Below are positions 6,558 to 13,536 of a stretch of DNA of 15,728 nucleotides, piece by piece. The notes below the pieces were generated by a model, which searched no databases, was not told the DNA's origin, and worked only from the letters and a program-made list of their open reading frames with translations. Made by a program: the position numbers and the translations under genes. This DNA is from Christensenella sp. UBA6406. Its GTDB lineage: Bacteria > Bacillota > Clostridia > Christensenellales > UBA1242. The DNA lies in assembly GCA_002438625.1 (NCBI GenBank), contig DJPS01000023.1:56407-72134 (forward strand). The letters are read 5' to 3'. Numbering within the stretch: position 1 is the first letter of the stretch; the number at the start of each line of letters is the position of its first letter.

Positions 6558-7610
6558 ATGAATGTTAATGATTTATTAAGCACAATTCAATCAAACAATC
6601 AACAAAACACTGAGCAACAAAAAAATAATGAAAATAATAATCAAGATTATTACAATAATGATTATTTTAAATCTCCATTACCTATGTATAATTTCCGATC
6701 TAATCAAACAACTGACATTTCAAAAGTAAAAGCGATAAATCAGGCAAACTCCAACACTCTATCAGCAGGAAATAAAACAAATATAGATTTAAATATACAA
6801 CAAAAGAATAACTACTATAGCAATAACACAAACTCTCAAATGCGAGAAGTGCCAATCCCTAGATGCAATATTCAAACTACAAACAATATAAGTGGAAGTT
6901 TAAAACAGTCTTACATAAGTCCAAAAGCAAACAACTATCACAGCAACCAACACACCAATTATTCCAATAGCAACTTTGAACCAAATCGGCAATCACAAAA
7001 CTCAAATTTCAACCCTAACGATTTACTTATAGACACAAACCAACAAACAAGAATGCAAAACTATAACTCAAATTTTGAAGCAAATCAAGCCTTAAACGGG
7101 CAAAATGATCCTCAATATTTTAACAATTCTTTTTTAAACAACGGAACGATGGACAACATTCAACAAAATACATACCAAAATACAAACGGCAATTTTAATC
7201 AAAATAGCAATGCAAACTCAAATCCACTAACGAAAATGTTTGGAAATATGGATTTATCTGCATTATCTAATCTTTTGGGTGGCAATCTAAATTTAAGTAA
7301 TTTAGTTGGAAATAATGGTAACAATGCAAATATGATGAATATGTTATCTAACCTTATACCACTTCTTTCTAACAATAACGGAAACAAAAACTTTGGCAAT
7401 AACAATGGAGAAAATAAAAGCAATGTTTTAGCAAATTTATTTTCAAATTTTAATCAAAGCAATAAACACAAATCAACGAACAATCAAAATAATGTGTGGA
7501 AAGACAGCGAAATTAAAAAAAATAATTTAGAGCAATTTAATGATGGTGTAAATGATTTTGAAGATAACGATTTTAATTTTGATAATATAATAAAAATTGA
7601 TGATGCATAA
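6558..7610 (+). CDS. Asn/Gln-rich low-complexity protein of unknown function
   Basis: I do not recognise this 350-residue protein. It is dominated by Asn and Gln with many Ser and Tyr, the composition of prion-like, intrinsically disordered proteins. There is a short N-terminal motif MNVNDLLSTIQ. Residues 1-220 are polar and disordered. A more hydrophobic Leu/Met/Gly/Asn segment follows at about 222-270 (LTKMFGNMDLSALSNLLGG, later MMNMLSNLIPLL), and the tail is acidic (about 324-350). No signal peptide or transmembrane helix is evident. The reading frame is open throughout and the ATG has AAAAGGAG 5 nt upstream, so translation is likely real. It is transcribed divergently from another Asn-rich gene. 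It could be a cytoplasmic scaffold, condensate-forming protein or spore/envelope component; none of these is shown by the sequence. Confidence 0.82.
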   Translation: MNVNDLLSTIQSNNQQNTEQQKNNENNNQDYYNNDYFKSPLPMYNFRSNQTTDISKVKAINQANSNTLSAGNKTNIDLNIQQKNNYYSNNTNSQMREVPIPRCNIQTTNNISGSLKQSYISPKANNYHSNQHTNYSNSNFEPNRQSQNSNFNPNDLLIDTNQQTRMQNYNSNFEANQALNGQNDPQYFNNSFLNNGTMDNIQQNTYQNTNGNFNQNSNANSNPLTKMFGNMDLSALSNLLGGNLNLSNLVGNNGNNANMMNMLSNLIPLLSNNNGNKNFGNNNGENKSNVLANLFSNFNQSNKHKSTNNQNNVWKDSEIKKNNLEQFNDGVNDFEDNDFNFDNIIKIDDA

Positions 7611-7627
7611 ATTATAAGCATCATCAA
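7590..7627 (-). terminator. Terminator of the ABC ATPase gene, overlapping the end of the Asn-rich gene
   Basis: TTGATGATGC (7597-7606) and GCATCATCAA (7618-7627) form a perfect 10-bp stem with an 11-nt loop. On the minus strand it is followed by ATTTTTATTA, so it should terminate the ABC ATPase mRNA 12 nt after its stop codon. The loop contains the stop codon of the convergent plus-strand gene, so the last codons of that gene form part of the stem. On the plus strand there is no U-tract. Confidence 0.7.
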
Positions 7628-7638
7628 CATATTGAAAC

Positions 7639-8286
7639 CTATTCACTTAAAAATCCCGCCTTTAAGTTTAAAACACTAAACTCTCCAAAACTAGAGAACA
7701 CACCATCAAAGCACTCATTTGAAATTATTAAACATTTATATTTAAGTTGATTTTTTATCAATTTTATTAACGCATCTATTTCTTCCCTTTCTATACCTAT
7801 GAATATCTCATCTAAAATTAACACACTTAAATTTCTAAGCGACAACCTTGCAATGCAAAGTTTCAACTTGTCAAATTTTGACAGTTTTTTCACTTTTACA
7901 TTTTTTAGATTTAGCAAATCAAAAGTTTTTAAAATTTCTTCAAAATTACAAGATTTGTCTTTTTCATTTCTTAGATAAAAAGCATATTGCAAATTTTGCA
8001 TAACTGTTTTTCTCTCTAAGAACACACCACTACCAAAAATAAAAGCAATTTCATTTTTATAAAATTGATTATTTAAGTTAATCTCTTCATCATCTAAAAC
8101 AATTTTGCCATTATATTTTTTTTCTAATCCTGCGATAAATCTGCAAAGCGTAGATTTCCCACTTTGCTCTTCTCCAACAATAAAATAATTTTTTCCACAC
8201 AAAAATTCATAAGAAAAATTTAATAGTGCAAAATAATTCTTTTTATAACAAATATTTATATTTTCCAGCTTTAAAGATTTTTCCAT
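7639..8286 (-). CDS. Degenerate stand-alone ABC ATPase
   Basis: This is an ABC-type nucleotide-binding domain without an adjacent permease. From the ATG at 8286 it has 215 residues. Walker A is GEEQSGKST (residues 38-46) and Walker B is VLILDE with catalytic Glu160. Other hallmarks are missing or altered: the signature LSGGQ is replaced by LSKFDK (135-140), the Q-loop Gln is absent in AFIFGSGVF (81-89), and the H-loop His is replaced in LIISNECFD. ATP binding therefore looks intact, but coupling to a transporter is doubtful. The frame is open for 44 more codons upstream, to a GTG at 8418. I reject that extension because a near-perfect promoter lies inside it and the family N-terminus begins at MEKSLKLENINI. 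It is divergent from the alpha-oxoamine synthase gene. Confidence 0.85.
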   Translation of the reverse strand: MEKSLKLENINICYKKNYFALLNFSYEFLCGKNYFIVGEEQSGKSTLCRFIAGLEKKYNGKIVLDDEEINLNNQFYKNEIAFIFGSGVFLERKTVMQNLQYAFYLRNEKDKSCNFEEILKTFDLLNLKNVKVKKLSKFDKLKLCIARLSLRNLSVLILDEIFIGIEREEIDALIKLIKNQLKYKCLIISNECFDGVFSSFGEFSVLNLKAGFLSE

Positions 8287-8292
8287 AAATTG

Positions 8293-8321
8293 ATTATATA
8301 AAATATTTAAATTTAAGTCAA
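8293..8321 (-). promoter_or_regulatory. Sigma-A promoter giving a leaderless ABC ATPase mRNA
   Basis: On the minus strand TTGACT (8321-8316), a 17-nt spacer and a perfect TATAAT (8298-8293) form a near-consensus promoter. Only six bases separate the -10 box from the ATG at 8286. The expected start of transcription, 7 nt after the -10, is therefore the A of the start codon or next to it. No ribosome binding site is present. The mRNA should be leaderless. Confidence 0.75.
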
Positions 8322-8343
8322 TTAGATTAATTGTTAAATTTTT

Positions 8344-8372
8344 TTGACTTTTTAATTTTTTTATGTTAAAAT
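8344..8372 (+). promoter_or_regulatory. Sigma-A promoter of the alpha-oxoamine synthase gene
   Basis: TTGACT (8344-8349), a 17-nt spacer and TAAAAT (8367-8372) with a TGT extended -10 directly before it. Transcription should start near 8379, leaving a leader of about 110 nt. The promoter is back-to-back with that of the ABC ATPase; the two -35 boxes are 22 nt apart. Confidence 0.75.
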
Positions 8373-8419
8373 GGATATAGTTATGTTCAATATTGAGCTT
8401 AACGCATAAAGCGCACACC

Positions 8420-8457
8420 TTTAAGTTGAACTATAAAAATTATAAAATCAACTTAAA
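8420..8457 (+). repeat. 10-bp inverted repeat in the leader of the alpha-oxoamine synthase gene
   Basis: TTTAAGTTGA (8420-8429) and TCAACTTAAA (8448-8457) are perfect inverted copies separated by 18 nt. They lie about 40-80 nt into the predicted transcript and end 32 nt before the start codon. No U-tract follows, so it is not a terminator. A shorter palindrome, TCAATATTGA, lies at 8387-8396 close to the transcription start. Either could be a protein-binding site or an RNA structure. Confidence 0.5.
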
Positions 8458-8489
8458 ACTAAAAGTGCATAAAAATTTAGGAGTTAAAA

Positions 8490-9704
8490 ATGGATTTATT
8501 TGATAAATGTAAAAAATATACAATGGCACAAGAAGCCATTGATGCGGGAATTTATCCCTATTTTCACTATTTAGAAACAAAACAAGACACTGAAATTATA
8601 ATGGAAGGCAAACACGAGTATATGTTCGGTTCAAACAATTACCTTGGACTTACATCACACCCTGAAGTTATAGAAGCAGGCATTGAAGCTTTAAAGAAAT
8701 ATGGCTCAGGCTGTTCAGGTTCAAGACTTTTAAACGGAACACTTGATATTCACCTTGAACTTGAAAAGAAAATTGCAAAATTTTTAGGAAAAGAAGCAAG
8801 TTTAACTTTCAGCACAGGATTCCAAAGCAACCTTGCAATTATAAGTGCTATTGCAGGTCGTGGCGATTACATAATTGGCGATAAAGAAAATCACGCAAGT
8901 ATATATGATGGATGCAGGTTGAGCTTCGCAAAACTTCTACGCTATGAACATAGTGATATGGAAGATTTAGAAAAAGTTTTAAAATCTGTTCCACTTGACG
9001 CTGGTAAATTAATTGTTACAGATGGCGTTTTCTCTATGGGTGGCGACATTTGTAAATTACCTGAGATTGTAAAATTGGCAAAGAAATATAATGCAAGAAT
9101 TATGATTGACGACGCACACGGCTTGGGCGTTATAGGTGAAGGCGGTCGAGGCACAGCATCTCACTTTGGTTTAACTGATGAAGTAGACATTTTAATGAGT
9201 ACATTCAGCAAATCACTTGCAAGTTTGGGCGGTTATGTTTGTGCTTCACAAGAAGTTATTGACTACCTAAAACACAATTCAAGACCATTCATTTTCAGTG
9301 CATCAATTCCACCTGCAAATGTGGCTTGTGCATCAAAGGCACTTGACATTTTAATGCGTGAACCTGAAAGACCTAAAAAATTAATGGCTATTGCTGATTA
9401 TGTTAGAAAAGGATTAAGAGCGAGAGGTATTGACATTAGAGATAGTGAAGCCCCTATCATCCCTATCAACACATATAACAACTATGACACATTTGCATTA
9501 TGCAAGAAATTGTTCGATAATGGAGTTTATGTAAATCCTGTTGTCTCTCCTGCCGTACCAGAAGGTGATGCATTAATTAGAACAAGTTATATTGCAACGC
9601 TTACAGAAGAACAAGCGGATAAAGCGATGGATATTATTAAAAAGACTTTTGATGATTATTATGCAGAAAAGAAAGCAAATCAACAAAAATACACAATATA
9701 TTGA
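8490..9704 (+). CDS. PLP-dependent alpha-oxoamine synthase, serine palmitoyltransferase-like
   Basis: Enzymes of this family condense an amino acid with an acyl thioester and release CO2. Members are serine palmitoyltransferase (SPT), 2-amino-3-ketobutyrate CoA ligase (Kbl), 8-amino-7-oxononanoate synthase (BioF) and 5-aminolevulinate synthase. The protein is full length (404 residues). Visible motifs are FGSNNYLGL (46-54), the PLP-stacking His135 in NHASIYDG, the Asp/His pair in IDDAHGLGVIG (206-216) and the PLP lysine K241 in STFSKSLASLGG. GSGCSGSRLLNGTLDIH (72-88) and YPYFHYLET (22-30) match bacterial SPTs from memory far better than E. coli Kbl or BioF. I therefore lean to 3-ketosphinganine synthesis, with Kbl-type activity the main alternative. 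No tdh, bio or other lipid gene is adjacent. AGGAG lies 6 nt before the ATG, and the gene is monocistronic between its own promoter and terminator. Confidence 0.9.
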   Translation: MDLFDKCKKYTMAQEAIDAGIYPYFHYLETKQDTEIIMEGKHEYMFGSNNYLGLTSHPEVIEAGIEALKKYGSGCSGSRLLNGTLDIHLELEKKIAKFLGKEASLTFSTGFQSNLAIISAIAGRGDYIIGDKENHASIYDGCRLSFAKLLRYEHSDMEDLEKVLKSVPLDAGKLIVTDGVFSMGGDICKLPEIVKLAKKYNARIMIDDAHGLGVIGEGGRGTASHFGLTDEVDILMSTFSKSLASLGGYVCASQEVIDYLKHNSRPFIFSASIPPANVACASKALDILMREPERPKKLMAIADYVRKGLRARGIDIRDSEAPIIPINTYNNYDTFALCKKLFDNGVYVNPVVSPAVPEGDALIRTSYIATLTEEQADKAMDIIKKTFDDYYAEKKANQQKYTIY

Positions 9705-9781
9705 GTTACTAAATAATAAAATACAATATATATTGAATAAATAAATGGATTTGCTAAAATTACTACATATATATCATAAAT

Positions 9782-9820
9782 AAAAGACATTGAAATTAAA
9801 ATTACTTTCAATGTCTTTTT
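9782..9820. terminator. Bidirectional rho-independent terminator
   Basis: A perfect 14-bp stem (AAAAGACATTGAAA at 9782-9795 with TTTCAATGTCTTTT at 9806-9819) and a 10-nt loop is followed by a U-tract on the plus strand. On the minus strand it is followed by UUUUA. It lies between the convergent alpha-oxoamine synthase and radical SAM genes and should serve both. Confidence 0.85.
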
Positions 9821-9833
9821 CTTACTAATCAAA

Positions 9834-10688
9834 TCAATCATTAAAGTTAGGCACAAAGCATTTATTTGCACTATCCATTTCTTGAATGAATCCATTAAGA
9901 TTTAAATCTATAAATTTATTTACAACCTTTTCATATTCCCTTCTATTTATCTTCCTATTTAATCCATACATTTCTTTTGCTTTACCCATTGGAATGTATT
10001 GAGCCATTAAACTGACTAATCTACCATTAAAATTATCATTTAAAAATTGCAAGGACTGAATTGAGTTGTATGTATGGTTGGGTAAAATTAAATGTCTTAT
10101 TATGACACCTTGTTTCATAACCTCTCCATCAAAAATGTCCGCTTTACTTTTGCACATAAATTCTATTGCTTTATATGCTATTTCTTTATAATCTTTCGCC
10201 TTTGATAATTTAAGTGCCAAATCATTATCATAATATTTAAAATCAACCAAATAGATGTTAATATATTTATCAATCAATTTTAATGCATTAACATTTTCAT
10301 AACCACTTGAATTATAAACAATAGGAATAGATGGTTTATACATTTCAAAAACTTTAACTAATTGCTTTATGTAATGAGTTGGTGTAACCAAATTAATGTT
10401 TGTTGCACCTTGTTTTTCTAAATCTTTTATAATATCTACAACTTCTTGTGTATCATATAACTTTCCAATCCCACGAGTTGATATATCATAATTTTGACAA
10501 TAACAGCATCTCAAATTGCAACCACTAAAAAATATTGTGCCACTTCCCTTTCCATAGCTTATGCATGGCTCTTCCCATTGATGCAAACCATATAGGGCAA
10601 TTTTAATCTTTTCATTAACGCCACAAAAGCCAACAATTTTACTTCTATCTACCCCACACTTTCGTGGGCATAACTTACACTTTTCCAC
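9834..10688 (-). CDS. Radical SAM protein, PflX/pyruvate formate-lyase activase-like
   Basis: The protein has the radical SAM cluster motif C57-x3-C61-x2-C64 (GCNLRCCYCQNY), which binds a 4Fe-4S cluster and cleaves S-adenosylmethionine to a 5'-deoxyadenosyl radical. Four more cysteines at the N-terminus (C4, C7, C11, C22 in CKLCPRKCG and GFCG) could bind a second metal centre, a trait of the PflX group (COG1313). The 284-residue length fits that group. The substrate is unknown; no glycyl-radical enzyme is in the window. The start is GTG, with GAGGG 7 nt upstream. It follows the MazG-like gene by 32 nt and is probably co-transcribed with it, ending at the bidirectional terminator. Confidence 0.9.
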   Translation of the reverse strand: MEKCKLCPRKCGVDRSKIVGFCGVNEKIKIALYGLHQWEEPCISYGKGSGTIFFSGCNLRCCYCQNYDISTRGIGKLYDTQEVVDIIKDLEKQGATNINLVTPTHYIKQLVKVFEMYKPSIPIVYNSSGYENVNALKLIDKYINIYLVDFKYYDNDLALKLSKAKDYKEIAYKAIEFMCKSKADIFDGEVMKQGVIIRHLILPNHTYNSIQSLQFLNDNFNGRLVSLMAQYIPMGKAKEMYGLNRKINRREYEKVVNKFIDLNLNGFIQEMDSANKCFVPNFND

Positions 10689-10720
10689 TTTAAATCCCTC
10701 AAATCAATAACGCAAATTAT

Positions 10721-11038
10721 CTAATCTTCATTATTTTCATCAACTTTTAAATTAACACCATTAATATTTTTATAATGCCTTTGTTTATTTATTTCCATTT
10801 TCTTGATTATTTCATCTTGAAGCGAAAACCCTAAAAGTTCACTTATACCCAACAAATATATAGCCACATCTGCAAGTTCTAATCCTAAATCATTTTTCTT
10901 TTTAGAATATGCATCATAAGCCTCTGCAATCTCACCATAAAGTAAACAAAATTCTTGCTCTATATTTGAAGTGTTAAAACCCTTCTCTTTCTTATTTTCA
11001 ATTACATCTTTTTGTAATTTATCAAAATTTACTTCCAT
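10721..11038 (-). CDS. MazG-like nucleoside triphosphate pyrophosphohydrolase
   Basis: MazG-type enzymes hydrolyse (d)NTPs to monophosphate and pyrophosphate and are used in house-cleaning of the nucleotide pool. The 105-residue protein has the all-alpha MazG pattern with Mg-binding acidic residues: E29, then GEIAE (35-39) with E36 and E39, then LELADV (53-58) with E54 and D57. A helix with KQRHYKN near the C-terminus completes the fold. I chose the ATG at 11038 because GGAGG lies 9 nt upstream. The ATG at 11074 has no ribosome binding site. A terminator for tex lies just upstream, so this gene and the radical SAM gene need their own promoter, which I could not identify with confidence. Substrate specificity cannot be read from the sequence. 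Confidence 0.85.
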   Translation of the reverse strand: MEVNFDKLQKDVIENKKEKGFNTSNIEQEFCLLYGEIAEAYDAYSKKKNDLGLELADVAIYLLGISELLGFSLQDEIIKKMEINKQRHYKNINGVNLKVDENNED

Positions 11039-11089
11039 TTTACTTTTCCTCCATATAGATTTATCTAAATACATTTATTTTCGCACATA

Positions 11090-11112
11090 CAAAAAGCCAC
11101 GCAAAGTGGCAA
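11090..11112 (-). terminator. Rho-independent terminator of tex
   Basis: On the minus strand GCCAC-TTTGC-GTGGC (11110-11096) is a GC-rich 5-bp hairpin followed by five U (11095-11091). It begins 30 nt after the tex stop codon. Confidence 0.8.
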
Positions 11113-11140
11113 TTTGATTTAATTTTTATTTAATAAATTA

Positions 11141-13315
11141 TTAAACTTCAGCATCTTTAATTGTAAGTGAAATTCTATGCTTATCTAAATCTATTCCAAT
11201 AATTTTAACTTTTACTTGGTCACCTACTTTTAGAGCCTCACTTGGATGTTTAATGTATTCTTTTGAAATTTGACTTATATGAACAAGTCCGTCTTGATGC
11301 ACACCAATGTCCACAAATGCACCAAAATCAATAACATTTCTAACTATTCCATTAAGAACCATTCCAACTTGTAAATCTTCCATAGATAAAATATCACTAC
11401 GAAGTTCAACAGGTGGCAAACTATCTCTTATATCTCTACCTGGTTTTTGCAACTCTTTAATCATATCTAGCAAAGTTGGTTCGCCAATTCCACAAATCTC
11501 AGCAACTTTTGCACTACCTTCTTTTTCAACTAGACTACCTAAACTTGCTAAATTGTTATTTTTAACATCTTCATAAGTCAAATTATAGTGTCCTAACAAT
11601 TTTTTACAAGCCTCGTAAGATTCTGGATGCACCGCTGTGTTATCCAAAATGTTTTTACCATCAACAATTCTTAAAAATCCTGCACATTGCTCATATGCCT
11701 TGTTACCAAGTTTAGGGACATTCAAAAGTTGTTCTCTGCTTGTAAATGCACCATTTTTACTTCTATATTCAACAATATTTTTAGCAATAGACTTGTTTAA
11801 TCCGCTGACATAAGAAAGCAAACTGTATGATGCAGTGTTTAAATCAACGCCAACACTATTTACGCAATCTTCAACAACCCAACCCAAAACTTCGCTTAAT
11901 CTTGCTTGTGGCATATCGTGTTGATATTGCCCTACACCTATTGATTTTACATCAATTTTTATAAGTTCAGCTAGTGGATCTTGCAATCTTCTAGCAATAC
12001 TAATTGCTCCACGCTCCAGAACATCATAATTAGGGAATTCTTCTTCACCCAATTTTGATGCACTATAAACAGATGCGCCCGCTTCATTAACAACAACATA
12101 TGAAACTTTACGCTTTTGTTCTTTTAGTAAATTAGCAATAAATATTTCACTTTCTTTTGATGCTGTACCATTTCCAATACTTATAACATCAACATAATCT
12201 TTATCAATTAATTGTGTCAACTTTGCAGCAGACTCAGCAGTTTTATTTCTTGGTGGAGTTGGGTAAACAACACCAGTGTCAAGCACTTTACCTGTTTGGT
12301 CAACAACTGCAATTTTGCAACCAGCAGCGTATCCTGGGTCAAAGCCTAAAACAACCTTATTTTTTAGAGGTGGTTGAAGAAGTAAAGGCCGCAAGTTGCT
12401 ATCAAACATTTTAATTGCTTGCTCATTTGCTTTATCAGTTAAACTTGCCCTTATCTCTCTTTCCATACTTGGTTGTAGCAATCTATCAAAACCATCAATT
12501 ATTGCTTCTTCAACATATAAGTTGCTTTCATTATAATTAGTTTTATCTTCGCTAATGCCACCTTTAATTTTAAGGTATGCTTTTGCAATTAGTTGCTCGC
12601 AATCGGCTTCATTAATTTCAATCTTAACCTTTAAGCAATCTTCTTTTTCACCACGGTTGATTGCAAGGATTCTATGAGATGGTATCTTGCTAATCTCTTG
12701 ACTAAATGCAGAATAAGTTTCATATGTCTTATTTTTTTCATTCTCAATTAATTCAGTTGATATTTTAGCCTTTTTCTCATAAAGTTCACGCAAATGCTTT
12801 CTAACATCAGCGTCATCACTAATCATTTCAGCAATAATATCTTTTGCTCCATTTATTGCATCTTCAACAGTCAAAACTTCTTCTGTTATAAATTCTTTTG
12901 CCTTTTCTTTTATATCAGCATTCGTTTGCAATAAAATTAAATCTGCAAGAGGTTGCAAGCCTTTTCTTATTGCTTCGCTTGCCCTTGTCTTTCTCTTTTG
13001 CTTATATGGTCTATAAATATCTTCCACTTCAGTTTGAGTGTATGCATTATCAATGGCTTGCATCAACTCATCAGTCATTTTGCCTTGTTCTGTAATGCTA
13101 TTTATAACTTCTTCTTTTCTTTTTTGTAAATTTCTTAGATATTGCAATCTATCCGCAAATTCACGCAACACTTGGTCATCACAACTGCCAGTGAACTCCT
13201 TTCTGTATCTTGCAATAAATGGGACTGTACACCCCTCATCCAAAAATTTTATTACATTATTTGAATGGTCTAATTTCATATTGAATTCTGTAGATAACAC
13301 CTGTGCGAAATCCAT
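11141..13315 (-). CDS. tex: RNA-binding transcription accessory protein Tex
   Basis: Tex is a conserved cytoplasmic nucleic-acid-binding protein related to eukaryotic Spt6 and associated with transcription. The 724-residue product has all the expected parts in order. A helical Tex N-terminal domain (about 1-200) includes VPFIARYRKEFTG (31-43) and DIYRPYKQKRKTRA (99-112). A YqgF/RNase H-like domain follows (about 318-450, VVLGFDPGYAAGCKIAVVD). Next are helix-hairpin-helix repeats (about 490-550, VGVDLNTASYSLLSYVSGL) and an S1 RNA-binding domain at the C-terminus (about 645-720, GIVRNVIDFGAFVDIGVHQD). Length is slightly below that of the E. coli protein (about 770). The ATG at 13315 has only a weak ribosome binding site. 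The gene has its own promoter and terminator, so it is monocistronic. Confidence 0.97.
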   Translation of the reverse strand: MDFAQVLSTEFNMKLDHSNNVIKFLDEGCTVPFIARYRKEFTGSCDDQVLREFADRLQYLRNLQKRKEEVINSITEQGKMTDELMQAIDNAYTQTEVEDIYRPYKQKRKTRASEAIRKGLQPLADLILLQTNADIKEKAKEFITEEVLTVEDAINGAKDIIAEMISDDADVRKHLRELYEKKAKISTELIENEKNKTYETYSAFSQEISKIPSHRILAINRGEKEDCLKVKIEINEADCEQLIAKAYLKIKGGISEDKTNYNESNLYVEEAIIDGFDRLLQPSMEREIRASLTDKANEQAIKMFDSNLRPLLLQPPLKNKVVLGFDPGYAAGCKIAVVDQTGKVLDTGVVYPTPPRNKTAESAAKLTQLIDKDYVDVISIGNGTASKESEIFIANLLKEQKRKVSYVVVNEAGASVYSASKLGEEEFPNYDVLERGAISIARRLQDPLAELIKIDVKSIGVGQYQHDMPQARLSEVLGWVVEDCVNSVGVDLNTASYSLLSYVSGLNKSIAKNIVEYRSKNGAFTSREQLLNVPKLGNKAYEQCAGFLRIVDGKNILDNTAVHPESYEACKKLLGHYNLTYEDVKNNNLASLGSLVEKEGSAKVAEICGIGEPTLLDMIKELQKPGRDIRDSLPPVELRSDILSMEDLQVGMVLNGIVRNVIDFGAFVDIGVHQDGLVHISQISKEYIKHPSEALKVGDQVKVKIIGIDLDKHRISLTIKDAEV

Positions 13316-13395
13316 ATCTTAATTTTACCTGTACCTTTTTATTATAGTTCTAAATAAGAATTTTTAAATTATTTTATTCTTATCACAATACCATA

Positions 13396-13424
13396 ATTAT
13401 AGCAAATTTCTTCAAAATTAGCAA
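13396..13424 (-). promoter_or_regulatory. Sigma-A promoter of tex
   Basis: On the minus strand TTGCTA (13424-13419), a 17-nt spacer and a perfect TATAAT (13401-13396). Transcription should start near 13389, about 74 nt before the ATG. A second TATAAT nearer the gene (about 13340) has no matching -35 box. Confidence 0.7.
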
Positions 13425-13471
13425 GCAAAATTGCCAATTTGTTAAAATTTCTTTTTATAAGAGACTTACAC

Positions 13472-13508
13472 AAAAAAATAACAAGTTGTTTACTTTACCT
13501 CGTTATTT
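13472..13508 (-). terminator. Rho-independent terminator of thrS
   Basis: On the minus strand AAATAACGAG (13508-13499) pairs with CTTGTTATTT (13485-13476), a 10-bp stem with one G-U pair. The run of U reaches 13472. It lies about 28 nt after the thrS stop codon. Confidence 0.8.
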
Positions 13509-13536
13509 CCTGTTAAATTAATTTTAAAATTTTAAA

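Noticed and set aside
7199..7423. Minus-strand frame inside the Asn-rich gene
   Set aside because: It is a composition shadow of Asn/Leu codons read on the other strand; no ribosome binding site or independent signal.
6558..7610. The Asn-rich gene as non-coding repeat DNA or an assembly artefact
   Set aside because: There is no exact tandem repeat, the frame stays open over 350 codons, and a strong ribosome binding site precedes the ATG.
7741..7750. A second copy of TTTAAGTTGA inside the ABC ATPase gene
   Set aside because: It is a single half-site within coding sequence with no inverted partner; in DNA this AT-rich it is likely chance.
8287..8418. 44-residue N-terminal extension of the ABC ATPase from a GTG
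   Set aside because: It contains the near-consensus promoter of the gene, has no usable ribosome binding site and precedes the normal family N-terminus.
8379..8489. Possible known riboswitch, such as glycine, upstream of the SPT-like gene
   Set aside because: The leader lacks the conserved G-rich core of glycine riboswitches and any other class I can recognise; only simple inverted repeats are visible.
11039..11074. 12-residue upstream extension of the MazG-like protein
   Set aside because: No ribosome binding site precedes the upstream ATG, while the internal ATG has GGAGG at 9 nt.
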